Shown here: piece by piece, positions 12,220 through 24,604 of the stretch
Position numbering within the stretch: position 1 is the first letter of the stretch
Layout of the letters: each line of letters starts with the position of its first letter
Origin: Knoxdaviesia capensis
Lineage: Eukaryota; Ascomycota; Sordariomycetes; Microascales; Gondwanamycetaceae
Direction of reading: 5' to 3'
Length of the DNA: 64,000 nucleotides
Assembly: GCA_001510575.1 (NCBI GenBank)
Contig: LNGK01000003.1
Span: forward strand, 797,755 to 861,754
The notes under the pieces: model-generated
Told to the model about the DNA's origin: nothing
Databases searched by the model: none
What the model saw: only the letters and a program-made list of their open reading frames with translations
Position numbers and translations under genes: made by a program

Positions 12220-13548
12220 ATGGAACACAGCATCGCCAACAGAATGGAGACGTACCACGGAATTGTTCGGTCTCCTGCCGACGCCATCAAGCTGTTCGAG
12301 GCTTGCAGATTAGGTCTTCTGCCTCGCGTGCAACGCCGGCTTTCCGAGAAGGAGCGCCAGGCCATCCGCCCCGGTTCGGTGTTTGTCTGGGACGAGCGTG
12401 AAGCTGGCATGCGGAGATGGACCGACGGCAAGTCGTGGAGTGCCAGCCGGGTGTCGGGAAGCTTCCTCACCTACAGAGAGATGGAAGGCAAGCGGAGTAG
12501 CGGCTTCAACACCGCGGCGCGCCGGCCATCGGGCCGCACCCCCGACTCCGGCCGCGGCAGCGACTCGGACCAGGACGGTGGCGAGCCCGAAGGCTACCGC
12601 TACAAGCTCGACGGCCTGATGAAGCAGTCCTTCAGCATCACCGCGCAAAACGGCCAGCACCTGCACCTTATCTCCTACTACATGCGCCCCGGCTCCGATG
12701 TGCTGATGGCCCCGACCCAGGATCCCGCCCTGCGACACGTTGTGCCTCCCAAGGGCATGTACCCGGAGTCGACGTGGAACGACAACTGCGCGACCCCCGT
12801 TCTGACCAAAGGCCCCATGCCTCCGTACATCACCATGCAGCACCACCATCACCACATGCCAGCACACCAGACCATGCCGGAGCCCTATGCGCCACAGTAT
12901 GCCCACCACGTCCCGTACGGCCAGTACCCGCCGTCGCCGGTGGCCACACCGCCATATGGCTCGGGCCACTATGCGAGCTCTCCTCACTACTCGACTGCCC
13001 CCTCGCCTCACTACGCGTCCAGCTCGCCGCACTATGCCGTGTCGCCAGGCTACCAACCATCGCCCTACGGTTACCACCACCCGCAGCCGTCGCCCATGGG
13101 TCCGCACGGACATTACGCCCCCCAATCGGCCGGCCAGCCGTCGCCGCTGTACGCACAGCACTCGGCTTACGCTGCCGCCGAGCAGGATCCCCGGCTACGG
13201 GCCACCAGCGCGCGCAACCCGCAAGGACCGCTGCCACCCCTGGGCTCGGGCCCGTCAAAGTCGCACGACGGCCTCGGATCGCCCAGCCGTGCCATGTCCA
13301 ACTCGCCGCCGCGGTCGATGAAGATCGAGTCGACCAGCCCTCACATGCAGAGCATGGGATCTCCGTCAGGATCGGGGTCAATGGCAGCGTCTGCAGCGGC
13401 GGCTGCCCATGGCGGACGGCCTAGCCTGTCGGCCCTGCTGCACCCTACCGACCAGAATGCCTCCAATGGCCAGGTGCAACAGGTGCAACATGAGACAGGC
13501 CACGACGCCAGGGCGATTAACCTTCTGAACCGCAAGTTCCGGGTCTAA
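12220..13548 (+). CDS. pac2: Gti1/Pac2 family (WOPR domain) transcription regulator, Pac2-type
   Basis: This is a 442-residue, intronless DNA-binding regulator of the WOPR family, which controls morphogenesis, sexual development or nutrient signalling in fungi (Pac2 and Gti1 in fission yeast, Wor1, Ryp1 and Sge1 elsewhere). The first WOPR block runs from TYHGIV at residue 11 through RRWTDGKSWS at about 65-74 to FLTYREMEGKR. The second block starts near residue 127 (YRYKLDGLMKQSFSIT) and ends with HLHLISYY and PPKGMYPES. Wording of both blocks fits the Pac2 branch better than the Ryp1/Sge1 branch. The rest is low complexity, rich in His, Pro, Ser, Tyr and Gln, as is usual for the activation region. 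The chosen ATG is the first in frame after the leader; ATG at codon 9 is an alternative. It stands alone, with more than 12 kb of non-coding DNA upstream and 6 kb downstream. Nuclear location is expected from the family. Confidence 0.93.
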   Translation: MEHSIANRMETYHGIVRSPADAIKLFEACRLGLLPRVQRRLSEKERQAIRPGSVFVWDEREAGMRRWTDGKSWSASRVSGSFLTYREMEGKRSSGFNTAARRPSGRTPDSGRGSDSDQDGGEPEGYRYKLDGLMKQSFSITAQNGQHLHLISYYMRPGSDVLMAPTQDPALRHVVPPKGMYPESTWNDNCATPVLTKGPMPPYITMQHHHHHMPAHQTMPEPYAPQYAHHVPYGQYPPSPVATPPYGSGHYASSPHYSTAPSPHYASSSPHYAVSPGYQPSPYGYHHPQPSPMGPHGHYAPQSAGQPSPLYAQHSAYAAAEQDPRLRATSARNPQGPLPPLGSGPSKSHDGLGSPSRAMSNSPPRSMKIESTSPHMQSMGSPSGSGSMAASAAAAAHGGRPSLSALLHPTDQNASNGQVQQVQHETGHDARAINLLNRKFRV

Positions 13549-14357
13549 AAAGGCGCTTCTGCAGAAGGGCACGGCACATTGATTGTGCTCCCTTTGACGT
13601 CCCTTGTGTTCTACATGATGTCATGCGTCATCACTGCATTCCCCGGGATGCAGAATGATCATTTGCTTGCATCGAGCCAGCCGTGGTTTGGGTGTTTTGC
13701 CGTGAGACAATTGGGGGTTGGCGAATCTTCTGCTCTTCTTGGCGAGAGACAACCAGACAGATGCCAGCCCGGAATGCTTTTTTTCTCTTCCTTTCTCTTG
13801 TGATCGGGTGAGCGAGAATTCCGCTCTCCGCCCATCTATCATACTGTAACGGCCGCGGAGTTTTATGAGGTGTTTTTTTTTTTCTTTTTTTTCTTCATCG
13901 AGGCTGCGTAACACTTACCGAATTTGTTCTGTTCTGCGTATGCATTTATTTCTTGTACAGCGATCTTGACTATCGCACCACTTGTTAGGGCATTTACGGG
14001 GTTGTCTTTTCTTACTCTTATGTCTACTGTTATTTTATTGTCTGTCTTTTATTTTACGTGGTTGTTTCATCATTTCTCCCTGGATCCAGTCAGACAAAGC
14101 GGACCGGCAGAACGGGAGGGGAACGGAAGCTGGGACTGGGATTCTTAGGACTGGGTGGGAGGGATATCTGTTTGGGGGTGGGTATTCTAAGCTTACTTCT
14201 GTGTGTCCGCGCGCGTGTGGCTTCTCATTTGTTAGAGCATATGAAAAATGCATGGCATCCTGTTTCACTGACACTTTATGTTCTTCCTTTGCGCTTTGGG
14301 TGATTGATTATTCTGTGGTTACGTATGCGTACTTGGGGGTGGTGCATGTGTGTATGA

Positions 14358-14372
14358 GGGAGGGAGGGCGGG
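14358..14372 (+). other. Perfect four-run G-quadruplex motif
   Basis: Four GGG runs are separated by single bases (A, A, C), the most stable loop class for intramolecular G-quadruplexes. It lies about 0.8 kb downstream of the pac2-type stop codon on the same strand, so it could be in the transcript's 3' region or in a separate transcript. Confidence 0.6.
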
Positions 14373-15962
14373 AGGCTCGCACCTCCGCGGACGAAAACTC
14401 TCTACGCGTGCTGGGAGGGTGATGATGACATGCACAGTTGGGAGGAATGGAGGTAGGTTGGTCGGTTGGTGGTGGTCGTGGAGGGGATTCTCCGTCGTCT
14501 CGGAAGGATTTGCGAAGTGCGCGCGCGCGCAGGAGGGGGGAGGTTGGTGTAAGCGCAGAGAATGGCGATGTTTTGGCCGTGTACATGCATTTGGGATGTA
14601 TGTGTGCAGACTACAGCCGACAGGCGACAGCCCAGACTCCGGAGGATGGCGGGTGGTTTGGTGTGGTCGGCGTGTAGTGGTGACTCGGCGATGTGTCGTC
14701 GGTGGACGTGGGTGGTGCGGTCTGGAGCCGAGCTTTGCGGTTGTGCGGTGGTGGTTTAAGCTTAGCCGTGAAGAACGCAGGGTGTGGGGGTGTCTGGTCC
14801 GGAGAGGAGCGGACACATCGGACGTCTTCTGGTTTCTGTGATGCCGATATGCAGACGGCTTACATGCCGCCTGCTGGTGGACGTCGCCGTGTGAGGTGGA
14901 CGTGTGTAGGGAATCCGGGGGATTGGGTGTGGGCTTGGTCTTCCTCCTCTTCCTCCCCCTTCTCTTCCGAGTCCCCCTCTGCGACGGTGCAGCAGTGGTA
15001 TTGCAAGTCGGTAGATGCTGAAGGAAGCTGCAGCTGGAGAGAAGCCTGCATACCCCACTCACCCAGTCGTCGACGAACAAGCTCTGTCTGGACTGGCCAG
15101 TGTGGTGCTGTCGCTCCTGCGAGCCAGCGGTGCGAACGGGGAGCTACTAGGTAGGACCAGCGGTGTGTGTGGATTTACGGGGTGGGCGTGAAAACACAAA
15201 GACCTTCCACCTCACGCACAGGCACAGAGGCAGGGACAGCGGGCAGGAGACCCCCATTCTGCACCGTGCATCTCCGGACAACGAAGCGGGGCCAAGCCCA
15301 CCACCACCACCGCTTGAGAAACCTCGTCAGGCTGTGCACCCATGTGCAGGGCAAACAGATGGTATGTCCGGCCGGGACTATGCCGGGCGGAAGAAGCACC
15401 AGACAAGAGGGAGGGGGGGGAGGAAGACTCAATATGCCTGAGGATGCTGTCCATATGCGAGGTTCGTCCAGGCTGCGTGACGGATGAGGGGCTTCACCGG
15501 GCGGGGCGGACCAGGGGTTTGGCGGCCGGTGTCCCTAGCCGCGTGCTCCGGCCGGATGGGCCGGTCAACACCCATTGCGTCGCGACGAAGACCGCTCTCT
15601 GATGTCTCCTGGCAGCGAGAAAAGAAAACCAAAGAAAAAGGAGGTCAACAAGGGATATATTTAGAAGCGAATCCCAGGAACCCGCAGCTCCTCACGAGTC
15701 TCCGCGCCGGTGTGGACTAGTCTCCTCCCCTCGCTCGTCCGGCATATTCCGTCCGATGCTCGCACTACCAGGCGGCTAACGGGCGCCAGCGCGCAGGCCT
15801 TCGATGCATTCTTCGCCATGCAGGTATCTGCTCTTCCTTTGCGTTTCTTCGTCCCGCAGAAAAAAGAAAGGAAAAAAACAACGTTATCCCCGACGATCGC
15901 AACCTCACGGCCCATGCCCACACCCACACACACACAGACGTCCCAACAACCCCCCCCCCCCC

Positions 15963-16267
15963 NNNNNNNNNNNNNNNNNNNNNNNNNNNNNNNNNNNNNN
16001 NNNNNNNNNNNNNNNNNNNNNNNNNNNNNNNNNNNNNNNNNNNNNNNNNNNNNNNNNNNNNNNNNNNNNNNNNNNNNNNNNNNNNNNNNNNNNNNNNNNN
16101 NNNNNNNNNNNNNNNNNNNNNNNNNNNNNNNNNNNNNNNNNNNNNNNNNNNNNNNNNNNNNNNNNNNNNNNNNNNNNNNNNNNNNNNNNNNNNNNNNNNN
16201 NNNNNNNNNNNNNNNNNNNNNNNNNNNNNNNNNNNNNNNNNNNNNNNNNNNNNNNNNNNNNNNNNNN
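15963..16267. other. Assembly gap (305 N)
   Basis: A run of N flanked on the left by a poly-C tract of about 12 bases and on the right by a poly-A tract of about 12 bases. This suggests the assembly stopped at homopolymers. Open frames that span the gap are not genes. Confidence 0.99.
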
Positions 16268-17516
16268 AAAAAAAAAAAAGGAAGAAAGAAGCCAGGCCTC
16301 GCGGTTCCCAGGTGCGTCAGGCATGCTGTCCCATTTTCAGACGCTGTCATCATCTGCCATCCTCTGCCGGGATCCGCACGCGCAGACTGCTGATATTCAA
16401 TTTGCCTTGAGAATCGCGTATAATCCTCAGCGAGCGGAGCATACGGCGGCCCTGTTTCCCCCCCCTCCCCCGGACTGGTCTGCGGCGGCCGGGGTCGGGC
16501 TTTGGGTGCCGACATGCCCGGATGGGGTCCGGGGATGCCTGTGTAGCTGACACGCAGGACGATGTCCGGCGTGTCCGGGCCCTTTGACGCCGGGTCGGAG
16601 TCAGCAGTCCCTAGCTGAGCGGGCTCCACCTGTAAGGAAGCCAAAGCCAAAGCCAAAGCCCCGCCTCCTCCTCGGCCATGCTTTTTATCGCCTACTCACT
16701 TCCTTTCCTGTCTTTGCGCGTCCTTGGTTGATGTGAGTGTGCGTGCAAGAACCAGAAAGGAACCGTACATATACCCTCGTTTTGGCGCACCGAAAGATAC
16801 AACTGGGGACAAGACCGGTCCCCAACCGTAGGGGCCGCCCAGGCCCGATCGGCTTGGGTCCGGGATCAGGACGTCGGCCCTGCGGGGTCTTGTCGTCGTT
16901 TTCCCCCAAGGTACTTTTTTGTCTCTTTTTTACGGGACATTCCCGGGCCAGCTGCAGATGCTGAAACCACCTCCGGTTCTCTTCTTCGGGTGCTTCCCCG
17001 TTCGCGGGGCTGTCGATCGCAGGGGCTGTGCGCACCAGACCGCCGTCATCGTGATGCTTTCGCCGTCGACATCTCCCGTCCCACTGCAACATATAGCGCC
17101 CCCCCGCCGTCTATACAACCACCAGCAGCGTCCATCGATCCCGCGCCTGGGAAGAACGCCCTCCCCTCACCACCCAGCAGATATATACTGTATATCCGGT
17201 TCGAGTGCTGGGAAAGGGTGACGTCTGTTCGGGCTTTACCGCTCTTTTTTTCTTTTATCTTCCGTCTAACGATTTAGCTGCCGCCCTCCCACGTAACTTT
17301 TCTCACCGGCGCATGGGGGGGGGGGCGTGTCCAGGGCGTGTGTGGCCCCCGCCCCGCGCCCGCCAGAGCTCGGCTTCGTACATGATAGGTGCAGGGCGGC
17401 GCTGGTGCAACCACGGCGATGTTGGAGTGCCGCGGGTCTGGTGGGCCGGAACGCTGCAGGAAGGCGTCTAGACCGTCTTAACGCCGCGTGCGATTGTACT
17501 GTACGTATCTCCGAAA

Positions 17517-17538
17517 GTGTGTGTGTGTGTGTGTGTGT
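17517..17538. repeat. (GT)11 microsatellite
   Basis: Uninterrupted GT dinucleotides about 10 bases downstream of a TGTACTGTACGTA motif. Confidence 0.95.
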
Positions 17539-19601
17539 TGGGGTTGTCAGATTGCATGTGCGTGGGAGACACACCCTGTGTCGGCCAGCCAGTATCCGCG
17601 TGGATTGCCCAGCGCTGGTTCGCATCAGCAGGACGGCCGTTGGGTGGGCAGCAACCATGCGCAGCGAAATAACGCGAAGAAGCACGGCTCGCGGGTCTTA
17701 TCTCACGCACAGCCGTCGTCACCAGCTGCGACGCATGTCCCTCTGTCTGGTTACAGTCTGAGTACGCAAATGGCGCGCCACCACCGTCAGCATTGCCCCG
17801 GTCTGGGAGTCAGCCTGGATGCTTGGCTCGTTTCCCCGACTCCGTACGAAACAAGGCAGCGTGAAATCATGGGTTTTTGTTTTCACTTTATTTAGCTTTA
17901 GAGTTTTTGAGTTTCGCTCGACGCATTACCTCCCGGCGACTACGACCGGCTCTCCCTCCCCTCGCCTCCCGTCGCTTCTCTTTTTTCTGGTCGTGACTGG
18001 TCTCGCGTGTGTATTGCTTGTTTCGGGTATACATAGCGCTTTTGCGAGATGGACGAAAATCACCGCCGTAGCTCACCGAGGATGGGGCTGTTTGGGGCCA
18101 GCAAGCTTGCCGCTCAGCTCTGGTGGCCTGCAGGGCGTGTAGGTCGGCGGATATAACACATCGTCGAAGCTGCTTGTGGCCACAGTGACGATCACTTTTG
18201 GCTGTGCTTTTTCCCTCCGGATCAGTGGGGTTGGCATCGTCGATTTCCCGGGTGTGCTCAATCCAGGGAATCCTGACGCGAGGGCGACGAAAAACGCCAG
18301 GGCGAAAAACGCCAGGGATGTGCTTGGGCCTTCTCGTCTGTTCTGTCTGTTCGCCCCGGGACGTGATATATGACGAAGTGTGTGTGTGTGTGTGTGTGAG
18401 CTCAGGCCCTCCGTGCCCTAACGCTCATATCTCCCGGCTGCTAATTGCCCGCTGACCTGGCTCTAGACAGCCACACACGCCCCCCGAGGTCAGTGTGAAG
18501 TGTGAAGTGGCCTGACAAGCCCTGGGGTTAACCGCCACAAGCCCCCCTGAACCCGCTGTAACGGCCTCTGCAAGCCACGGTTAGTGACACACGCTGATTC
18601 CACTTTGTCGGGGAATCAGGCCAGGTTGGAGATTGTGAGGTGTGCGCAAGCGGTCCTGAAACTTTTCTGTGCTCGTTCTTTCTTTCTTTCGTCTCTGGAC
18701 GTACGTCTGAGTCGCTGGTCGAGCAGGTGTGCGCCATGAAACGGTCGCCGGCTCCAGTCCGCACGTACCGGAAACGAATGGCGTGGCCGGCCTGGGGGCT
18801 GAGTACTCTACTCACAGTAGTAGCAGCAGAAGTAGTGATCTCTTGGCTGGATCGTCGTTGGGGTGCAGTGCTGGATGAAGGTGTGGTTTTGGCGCAGATT
18901 AGACCATCACGCAAAATGAAGAAGCGATGGTGATAATGGAGAGTTTTCGGGTTTAGCCCTAACCAGGGTCTAACCCTACGAAACGCCAATCCCCGTCCAT
19001 GCGGGCTTCAAGACAACACTTCGACGCACAATCGACTCCAAAGTAAAGAGACACTACAACTGACCACGATAAACACAACAAATTCACATTCCCCCTTCCC
19101 CAACTTCCCGGCCAAATATATCCTCACATCCGCCCATAGCCAACTGCTCACCGACAACTGGCCCCCCCGTTTGCCGCCGCCAGCCGACACTAGACGCAGA
19201 GCCGCCGCTGCAAAAGGCAGGGAACGCGCTTCCGATCTTCGGCTATTTGAGAAGTCCGCCCGCAAAGCCGAAACGTCACCGACCGAGACCACAACATCAC
19301 GAGAGCGCCTTTGACAACTGCAATTTTTGGTTTCTTTTCCTTCAAGGCCCGGGTTTTCTTTGTCTTGCTTTTGTGGGACTGGTAGTAGGGCTTTGCCGAC
19401 ATCGCTGTGCGTTTGACTAAGGTTACCCTCGACAGTTCTGATCGCAAGAGGGGGCTCGCTTTGTGGACAGTTGTTCTGTGTGCTCTGGCTCGTCTTCTTC
19501 TCTCTTCCATTATCTCGTTTGACCTGGCTAGTTGAGCTGGTCTGACACTGTAATCGAAATACCACATCTCGTTCACTGCACCACGCATCCAACAACCCGC
19601 C

Positions 19602-21069
19602 ATGGCCTTCGCTTCCACCCGCCGGACCGCCAAGTTCGCCGTCGGCCTGGGCCGCCGCTTCTCCACCACTCCCCGCGTCCGGGCCGGCTCGTCCGAGGCC
19701 GCCCGCGTCTTCGACTGGCAGGACCCGCTGGCCGTGTCGGCGTTGCTGACCGACGAGGAGCGCGCCATCCAGGACACCGCCGAGGCCTACTGCCAGGAGC
19801 GCCTGGCGCCCCGACTGCAGCGTGAGCTTTCCCGTTCCCGTCCCGACTTCGGCACTGTCTGTCTCCCCTAACCACTAACGGCACCGATAGAGGCCTACCG
19901 CGATGAGCACTACGACCCCGCCATCCTCAGGGAAATGGGCGAGCTCGGCCTGCTCGGCGCCAGCATCGACGGCTACGGCTGCGCCGGCGTGTCGACCGTG
20001 GCGTCGGCGCTGATCGCCAAGGCCGTCGAGCGCGTCGACAGCGGCTACCGGTCGGGCATGTCGGTGCAGTCGTCGCTGGTGATGGGCGGCATCCACGACT
20101 TCGGCTCGGCCGAGCTGAAGGACAAGTTCCTGCCGGGCCTGGCGCGCGGCACGCGCATCGGCGCCTTCGGCCTCACCGAGCCCGACCACGGCAGCGACCC
20201 GGGCGCCATGGAGACCACCGCGCGGCCCGACCCGGCGCGGCCCGGCGCCTTCCTGCTGTCGGGCACCAAGACGTGGATCACCAACGCGCCGATCGCCGAT
20301 GTGCTGCTGGTCTGGGCGCGCCATGCCGAGTCGGGCAAGATCCGCGGCTTCGTCGTCGACCGCGCCGCCTGCCCGCCCGGCACGCTCGCCACCCCGCCCA
20401 TCAAGCACAAGACCGGCCTGCGCGCCTCGATCACCGGCATGATCCAGCTGGACAACTGCCCGGTGCCCGCCGCCCACATGTTCCCGGACGTCGAGGGCCT
20501 GCGCGGCCCGTTTGCCTGTCTGAACAGCGCGCGGCTGGGCATCGCCATGGGCACCATGGGCGCGCTGGAGGACTGCGTGGCGCGGGCGCGCGCCTACGCG
20601 CTCGAGCGCCGCCAGTTCCGCGGCAACCCGCTGGCGCGCTACCAGCTCGTGCAGCGCAAGCTGGCCGACGCGGCGTCGGACGCGGCCTACGGCTCGCTGG
20701 CGGCCGTGCACGTTGCGCGGCTGAAGGACTCGGCGGCGGGCGTCGCGCCGGAGATGATCAGCATCGTCAAGCGCGAGAACTGCGACCGCGCGCTGCGCGG
20801 CGCGCGCACGCTGCAGGAGATCTTTGGCGGGAATGCCGTCAGCGACGAGTACGGCATTGGGCGGCACGTGGCGAATCTGTTCGTGGCGCAGACCTACGAG
20901 GGCCAGAGCGACATTCACAGTGAGTTTTTCTCCCGCGTCTCGGCTTCTCCGGCGGGGCGGAGAATGCGTGGTGTGCGTTTGTGTTGCAATGTGGGTGGTA
21001 CTGACATACTTTCCTGCGCCAGGCTTGATCATCGGCAGGGCCATCACGGGCGTCCAGGCCTTCGTGTAA
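19602..21069 (+). CDS. GCDH: Glutaryl-CoA dehydrogenase, mitochondrial
   Basis: This is an FAD-dependent acyl-CoA dehydrogenase expected to convert glutaryl-CoA to crotonyl-CoA and CO2 in the mitochondrial matrix, passing electrons to ETF during lysine/tryptophan catabolism. Three exons give 431 residues: 19602-19821, 19891-20919 and 21023-21069. The introns are 69 bp (GTGAGC...ATAG, with ACTAACG) and 103 bp (GTGAGT...CCAG), both frame-consistent. Residues 1 to about 35 form a basic, Ser/Arg-rich targeting sequence. Family marks include GLTEPDHGSDPGAM, GTKTWITNAP, KTGLRASITGMIQ and the C-terminal TYEGQSDIHS–LIIGRAITG segment, whose Glu is the catalytic base in this family. The last intron splits that segment and leaves a 15-residue final exon, easily missed by gene callers. 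Length matches the human enzyme (438 residues). No partner gene is nearby. Confidence 0.95.
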
Positions 21070-21274
21070 GCCGGCCCGGCAGGAACTTCCGCGTTCCCCG
21101 GCGGGGCCAGTATTCCCGTGGCGTCGGGCCTGTGCATCCGCCAGAGGTGGCCCCCGCCCGCCAAGTCCGCTCGCTTGGCCATCTCCGCCGGGACCGGCCC
21201 GTGCACCTGCGTTTCTCCGCTCTGTGCCATCGTGGTTTCTGCTCCGTTTGACCACCCGGCACTTTTCGCGGCAT

Positions 21275-21337
21275 GGACTTTTTCGTTTTGCACAGTTGGA
21301 GCATGCCGCGGACTTTTTCGTTTTGCACTGTGGGAGC
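21275..21337. repeat. Two-copy tandem repeat of about 28 bp downstream of GCDH
   Basis: Two near-identical copies of a GGACTTTTTCGTTTTGCAC-containing unit lie at 21275-21303 and 21310-21337, differing by a few bases. They sit about 200 bp after the GCDH stop codon, so probably in or near its 3' end. The minus-strand translation looks Cys/Lys-rich only because of this duplication. Confidence 0.8.
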
Positions 21338-24300
21338 TTGATTTCTGTAATCTCCGGCATCTCCACCCGTTATATACAGTACATACCAGTTTGCCGCCAA
21401 TATAGTCAGTGCATGAAGTCTTTTTTCTGCATGATGCCGGCGGTGCCACAACCGCGATCTCTTGTGCAGCGGCGTGAGATGTGTCCCACGCCAGAACCCG
21501 TGGCCATTAGACATCAAGCAAACACCGTTCTGCCGTGTCTCGCGGATCTGGACTGCGATCGATCTGTTTGCCTGGCCCCGGGAGGAAGCCATCGCGTGTC
21601 TTTGGTCGTTCACTCATCTGCGTGAATCAAACTGTTCTGGCCATCTGTGTGTGCCCCTTCGTATCGTCAATCATGGCGACATCTGCATCGTCAAGCACAT
21701 CTCCAATCGGCAGTGGCTGGCGGCCAAGCCGACATCTCAACATATCTAGACCATATCTCCCCCATGCCCAGGATTCTCTCACTGGCCAGCCTTCCATCTC
21801 GCAGACCACCACATCACTAGATGCCCCCTCCCAACCCAAAGCCAGGCTTATCTTGGCCAGTATTGTGAGGCCGGGCATGCCGCCCGGCCGCCCATAGATC
21901 CCCAGCGCCCTCCGCTTCCGAGACGCCACCCCAGCTGATGTCGCTCCAACATCTACATCAGCCGTCTCCCGCCGCTTGGCACGGCCGCGCTACCGGCCGC
22001 GCCTCTGCAACCTCCACCGCACTCTGGCCGGGGTGGAATGAGACCCGCTCCACAAGCTCCGCTCCGCTCCCGTCGGTACTTCCACCTGATTGTTCTCGGC
22101 TGCGCCTGCTAGCAACCTCACGAGTGCGGCAGGATAGCCATGGCACGCCCGGAAGAGCAGGGCCTCCTGCTCGGGACGCCCGCATGCATCGCGCGCGCTC
22201 CCAGACGTGAAAGCTATGCCAGCATAGCGCCACAGTACTACCGGGAATCGATCTCCGGACTCGTGTTGCAGTGCCGCATACCTCGGCGGGCTGGGTGCGG
22301 ATCCGCTCGAGATACAACGTTCGCCGTCGGGGTCCGGGAGGGGGGGGCCGGGGCCTCCAGCGCCGATCCGGCATCTCGTGGCACACTTCCCCGAGCTCTA
22401 CGGACTTGTCGCTCGGTTGCCCCGCACGCGGCGTGTTGCGGTCTGCTCTGGCTGATTTCATGCGGCCGGGCGCGCCGACCTCATTGTGGACTGGACGTGT
22501 CGATCGTGGCTGGCGTGGTCTCCTTTCGCCGCGCCGCCGCGAGGTCCGCGATGCACCGTTCTCTACTGCTTCCCTTCATGGTCTGCTTCGGCGGGGTCCT
22601 GAGGCTGTTTGAATGGACCTGCGCACGGGATGCTGGAGTGGACATTGCCACATTGGAGATGACATGGCCGTTTGTGTATCTGACGTCGCCGAGCGCCTGC
22701 GTAATGGCCGGCGTCTCGCCCTGCTGTGGGACTGGATCCGCCGGTTGTGAGCTGCCTCAGTCATCTTCGCGCTGCCATCTTCACGGGATGCCTATCACGG
22801 CCGGTGGCGGCCCGGGCTGCAGGATAGAAGCCGGGATCGACTAACCACATCCGCTGCTCCCCGGCCTTGTGTCTCCGTCGCCGGCCCCGCCGCAGCCGCA
22901 CTGTAGAGAGACAGACCCCTCTCACCGCTAGACCGGGGATCGATGACTCCCGATAGGACTCCAGAGCGAGCACGGTCCCATAGACGGGCTCCCGGCTCCA
23001 CACGCAGAACTATCCCCACGGGCTGCCCGATAACATGCCCCGGTGCATGCTTTCCTGGCGTTCCTCTACCGCCCCCGCCGGCGCTTGGCCGTGATTATAC
23101 CACGTTGCTAAGCAGTGCCACGAGGCCATAACCGCGTCTATGCTACTATCGAGACGTCCCCGTGTCTGCCTAGCCGCAGGATCCAGGGCCAGGGTTTCCG
23201 CGGTTAGACCTAGAGATGAAGCGGCGGGTGGCAGCCAGCTGTTTTTCATGAGGGCCAACCTACCCGATCTAAGAAAAAGGTCCGCTGCACATCTCAAAGC
23301 CAAGCCCTGACCGGTTCGCGCGACCCTAGGGGGAACTCGACCGGCTGGCGTACGGAGCTAGCAGCTCATCCCATCGATTACGGCACTTCCGTGGCGGGCA
23401 ATTCGATATATCCGGCCACAACGCACGGCGTGGCCGGGGCCCTTTAGACCAGGGCCCGCCGATACCTCGGTGTTTTTGTGCGACGCGCACGCCGCCAGGG
23501 CAGCCGCAGGGCGTGGCCTCGTCGGTCCTTTCGTCGCATAAACCGTGACATGCAATGCCGGACTTGCGGCGTTTTGATCAGCGGGCGGAGTGTGCATCGG
23601 CATTGCGCCAATATGCACAGCCCGATGGGCCCCGGCGGACAGTTAGGTCCAACGTCTGGTCCGCCGCCGGAGAACGGCACGAGTTGATGGCCATGGTTGG
23701 CCTGGCTACGATCCATGGACTTGTCATACTGCATCAAACATGCTTCCCCCGGAGCGTTCCCTGTCGCGGGGGGGATATTGCTCGAGAGGGTAGAGTGGAC
23801 GGTACAAGGCGGGTATCCTAGGTTTCACTCTTCACGGCCCTGTGGGGGTAGTAGACGGGAAGGGGAGGCGTGCGGCTATCGGAACCACCGTGCACTGCTG
23901 GGAATAACGCCGTGGAATACCCGCCGGATCCGACCGGGCCCGTGGCATGGTCTCGCTGTTCCCGACATCTCCCGAGCCACATCACTTGGCGAGATTTAGA
24001 ACCGCCATAGCCGTTGTCGTCCGTTACAGCATCAGTATAATAGTACCGAAATATAAATGTATTCTTTCTGTCACAATAGCCGCCATGCCAGCTTGCTTCG
24101 GCGGTTATAACCGTCAGCACGAGTAGCGACGACGGTACGTAAGGACCCGCAACCGGCGAGCGGCTGTGTATACAAGCGCGGCGCGTCGGAGCCGAGACCA
24201 CGGACCCGGCCTCGGCCGGTGGTGTATCAGCGCATAAGACACGGCGATAACCTTCTGACCACATTGTGAATGCAGCGCGCCCAACCGGCCTAGGGCTGAC

Positions 24301-24604
24301 AACGGGCAAAGCGAGGGGTCCGACGCCCCCCCGCAAGCGATACCCAGCCCCACTGACGCCAATGCAGCTGGGTTCTCGCAGCACAAGCCCTCCGCTTCAG
24401 GGATCTTCAGGGACCGGACATGGATGACAGAGCACGCCGGCTCCGGGAGGGGTGACAAATCACGCCGACGGGGACGTGGCGTGTGCTGCACATTCCACAA
24501 GGCGCCGACAACGCACAGGCCCGCGCTATGTGAGGCGTTGTGCGCGCGTTAGCTGGACACTGCGCCAAAGTCCGACTCCCACTCCGCGGGTGTTTCAACG
24601 AGAG

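Larger units (their letters stand above)
13549..19601. other. Non-coding region with assembly gap
   Basis: No gene is recognised. The part from about 14.1 to 15.4 kb is G-rich on the plus strand, with a perfect four-run G tract, and the complementary open frames are Pro/His/Thr-rich low-complexity artefacts. The gap is at 15963-16267. An AAAGCC tandem lies near 16631-16660, TG microsatellites at 17517-17538 and 18378-18398, and a duplicated 15-17 base unit at about 18281-18318. Telomere-like words occur at 18957-18962 and 18972-18978. The last few hundred bases are the promoter of the dehydrogenase gene. Confidence 0.6.

Noticed and set aside
14319..15080. Minus-strand frame of 253 codons rich in Pro, His, Thr and Arg
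   Set aside because: Low-complexity translation of a G-rich strand's complement, with no conserved segment and competing frames of similar quality.
15661..16656. Open frames running across the N gap
   Set aside because: They exist only because N was translated as X; the sequence on both sides has no coding character.
21240..21366. Minus-strand frame with ACSNCAKRKSPCREKC, resembling a Zn(II)2Cys6 binuclear cluster
   Set aside because: The Cys/Lys pattern arises from translating the local 28-bp duplication; there is no linker or dimerisation region, and the remaining frame is unlike any regulator.
22140..24384. Several open frames of 100-234 codons on both strands
   Set aside because: None shows family motifs, biased codon use or consistent exon structure; mutually overlapping frames are equally long.
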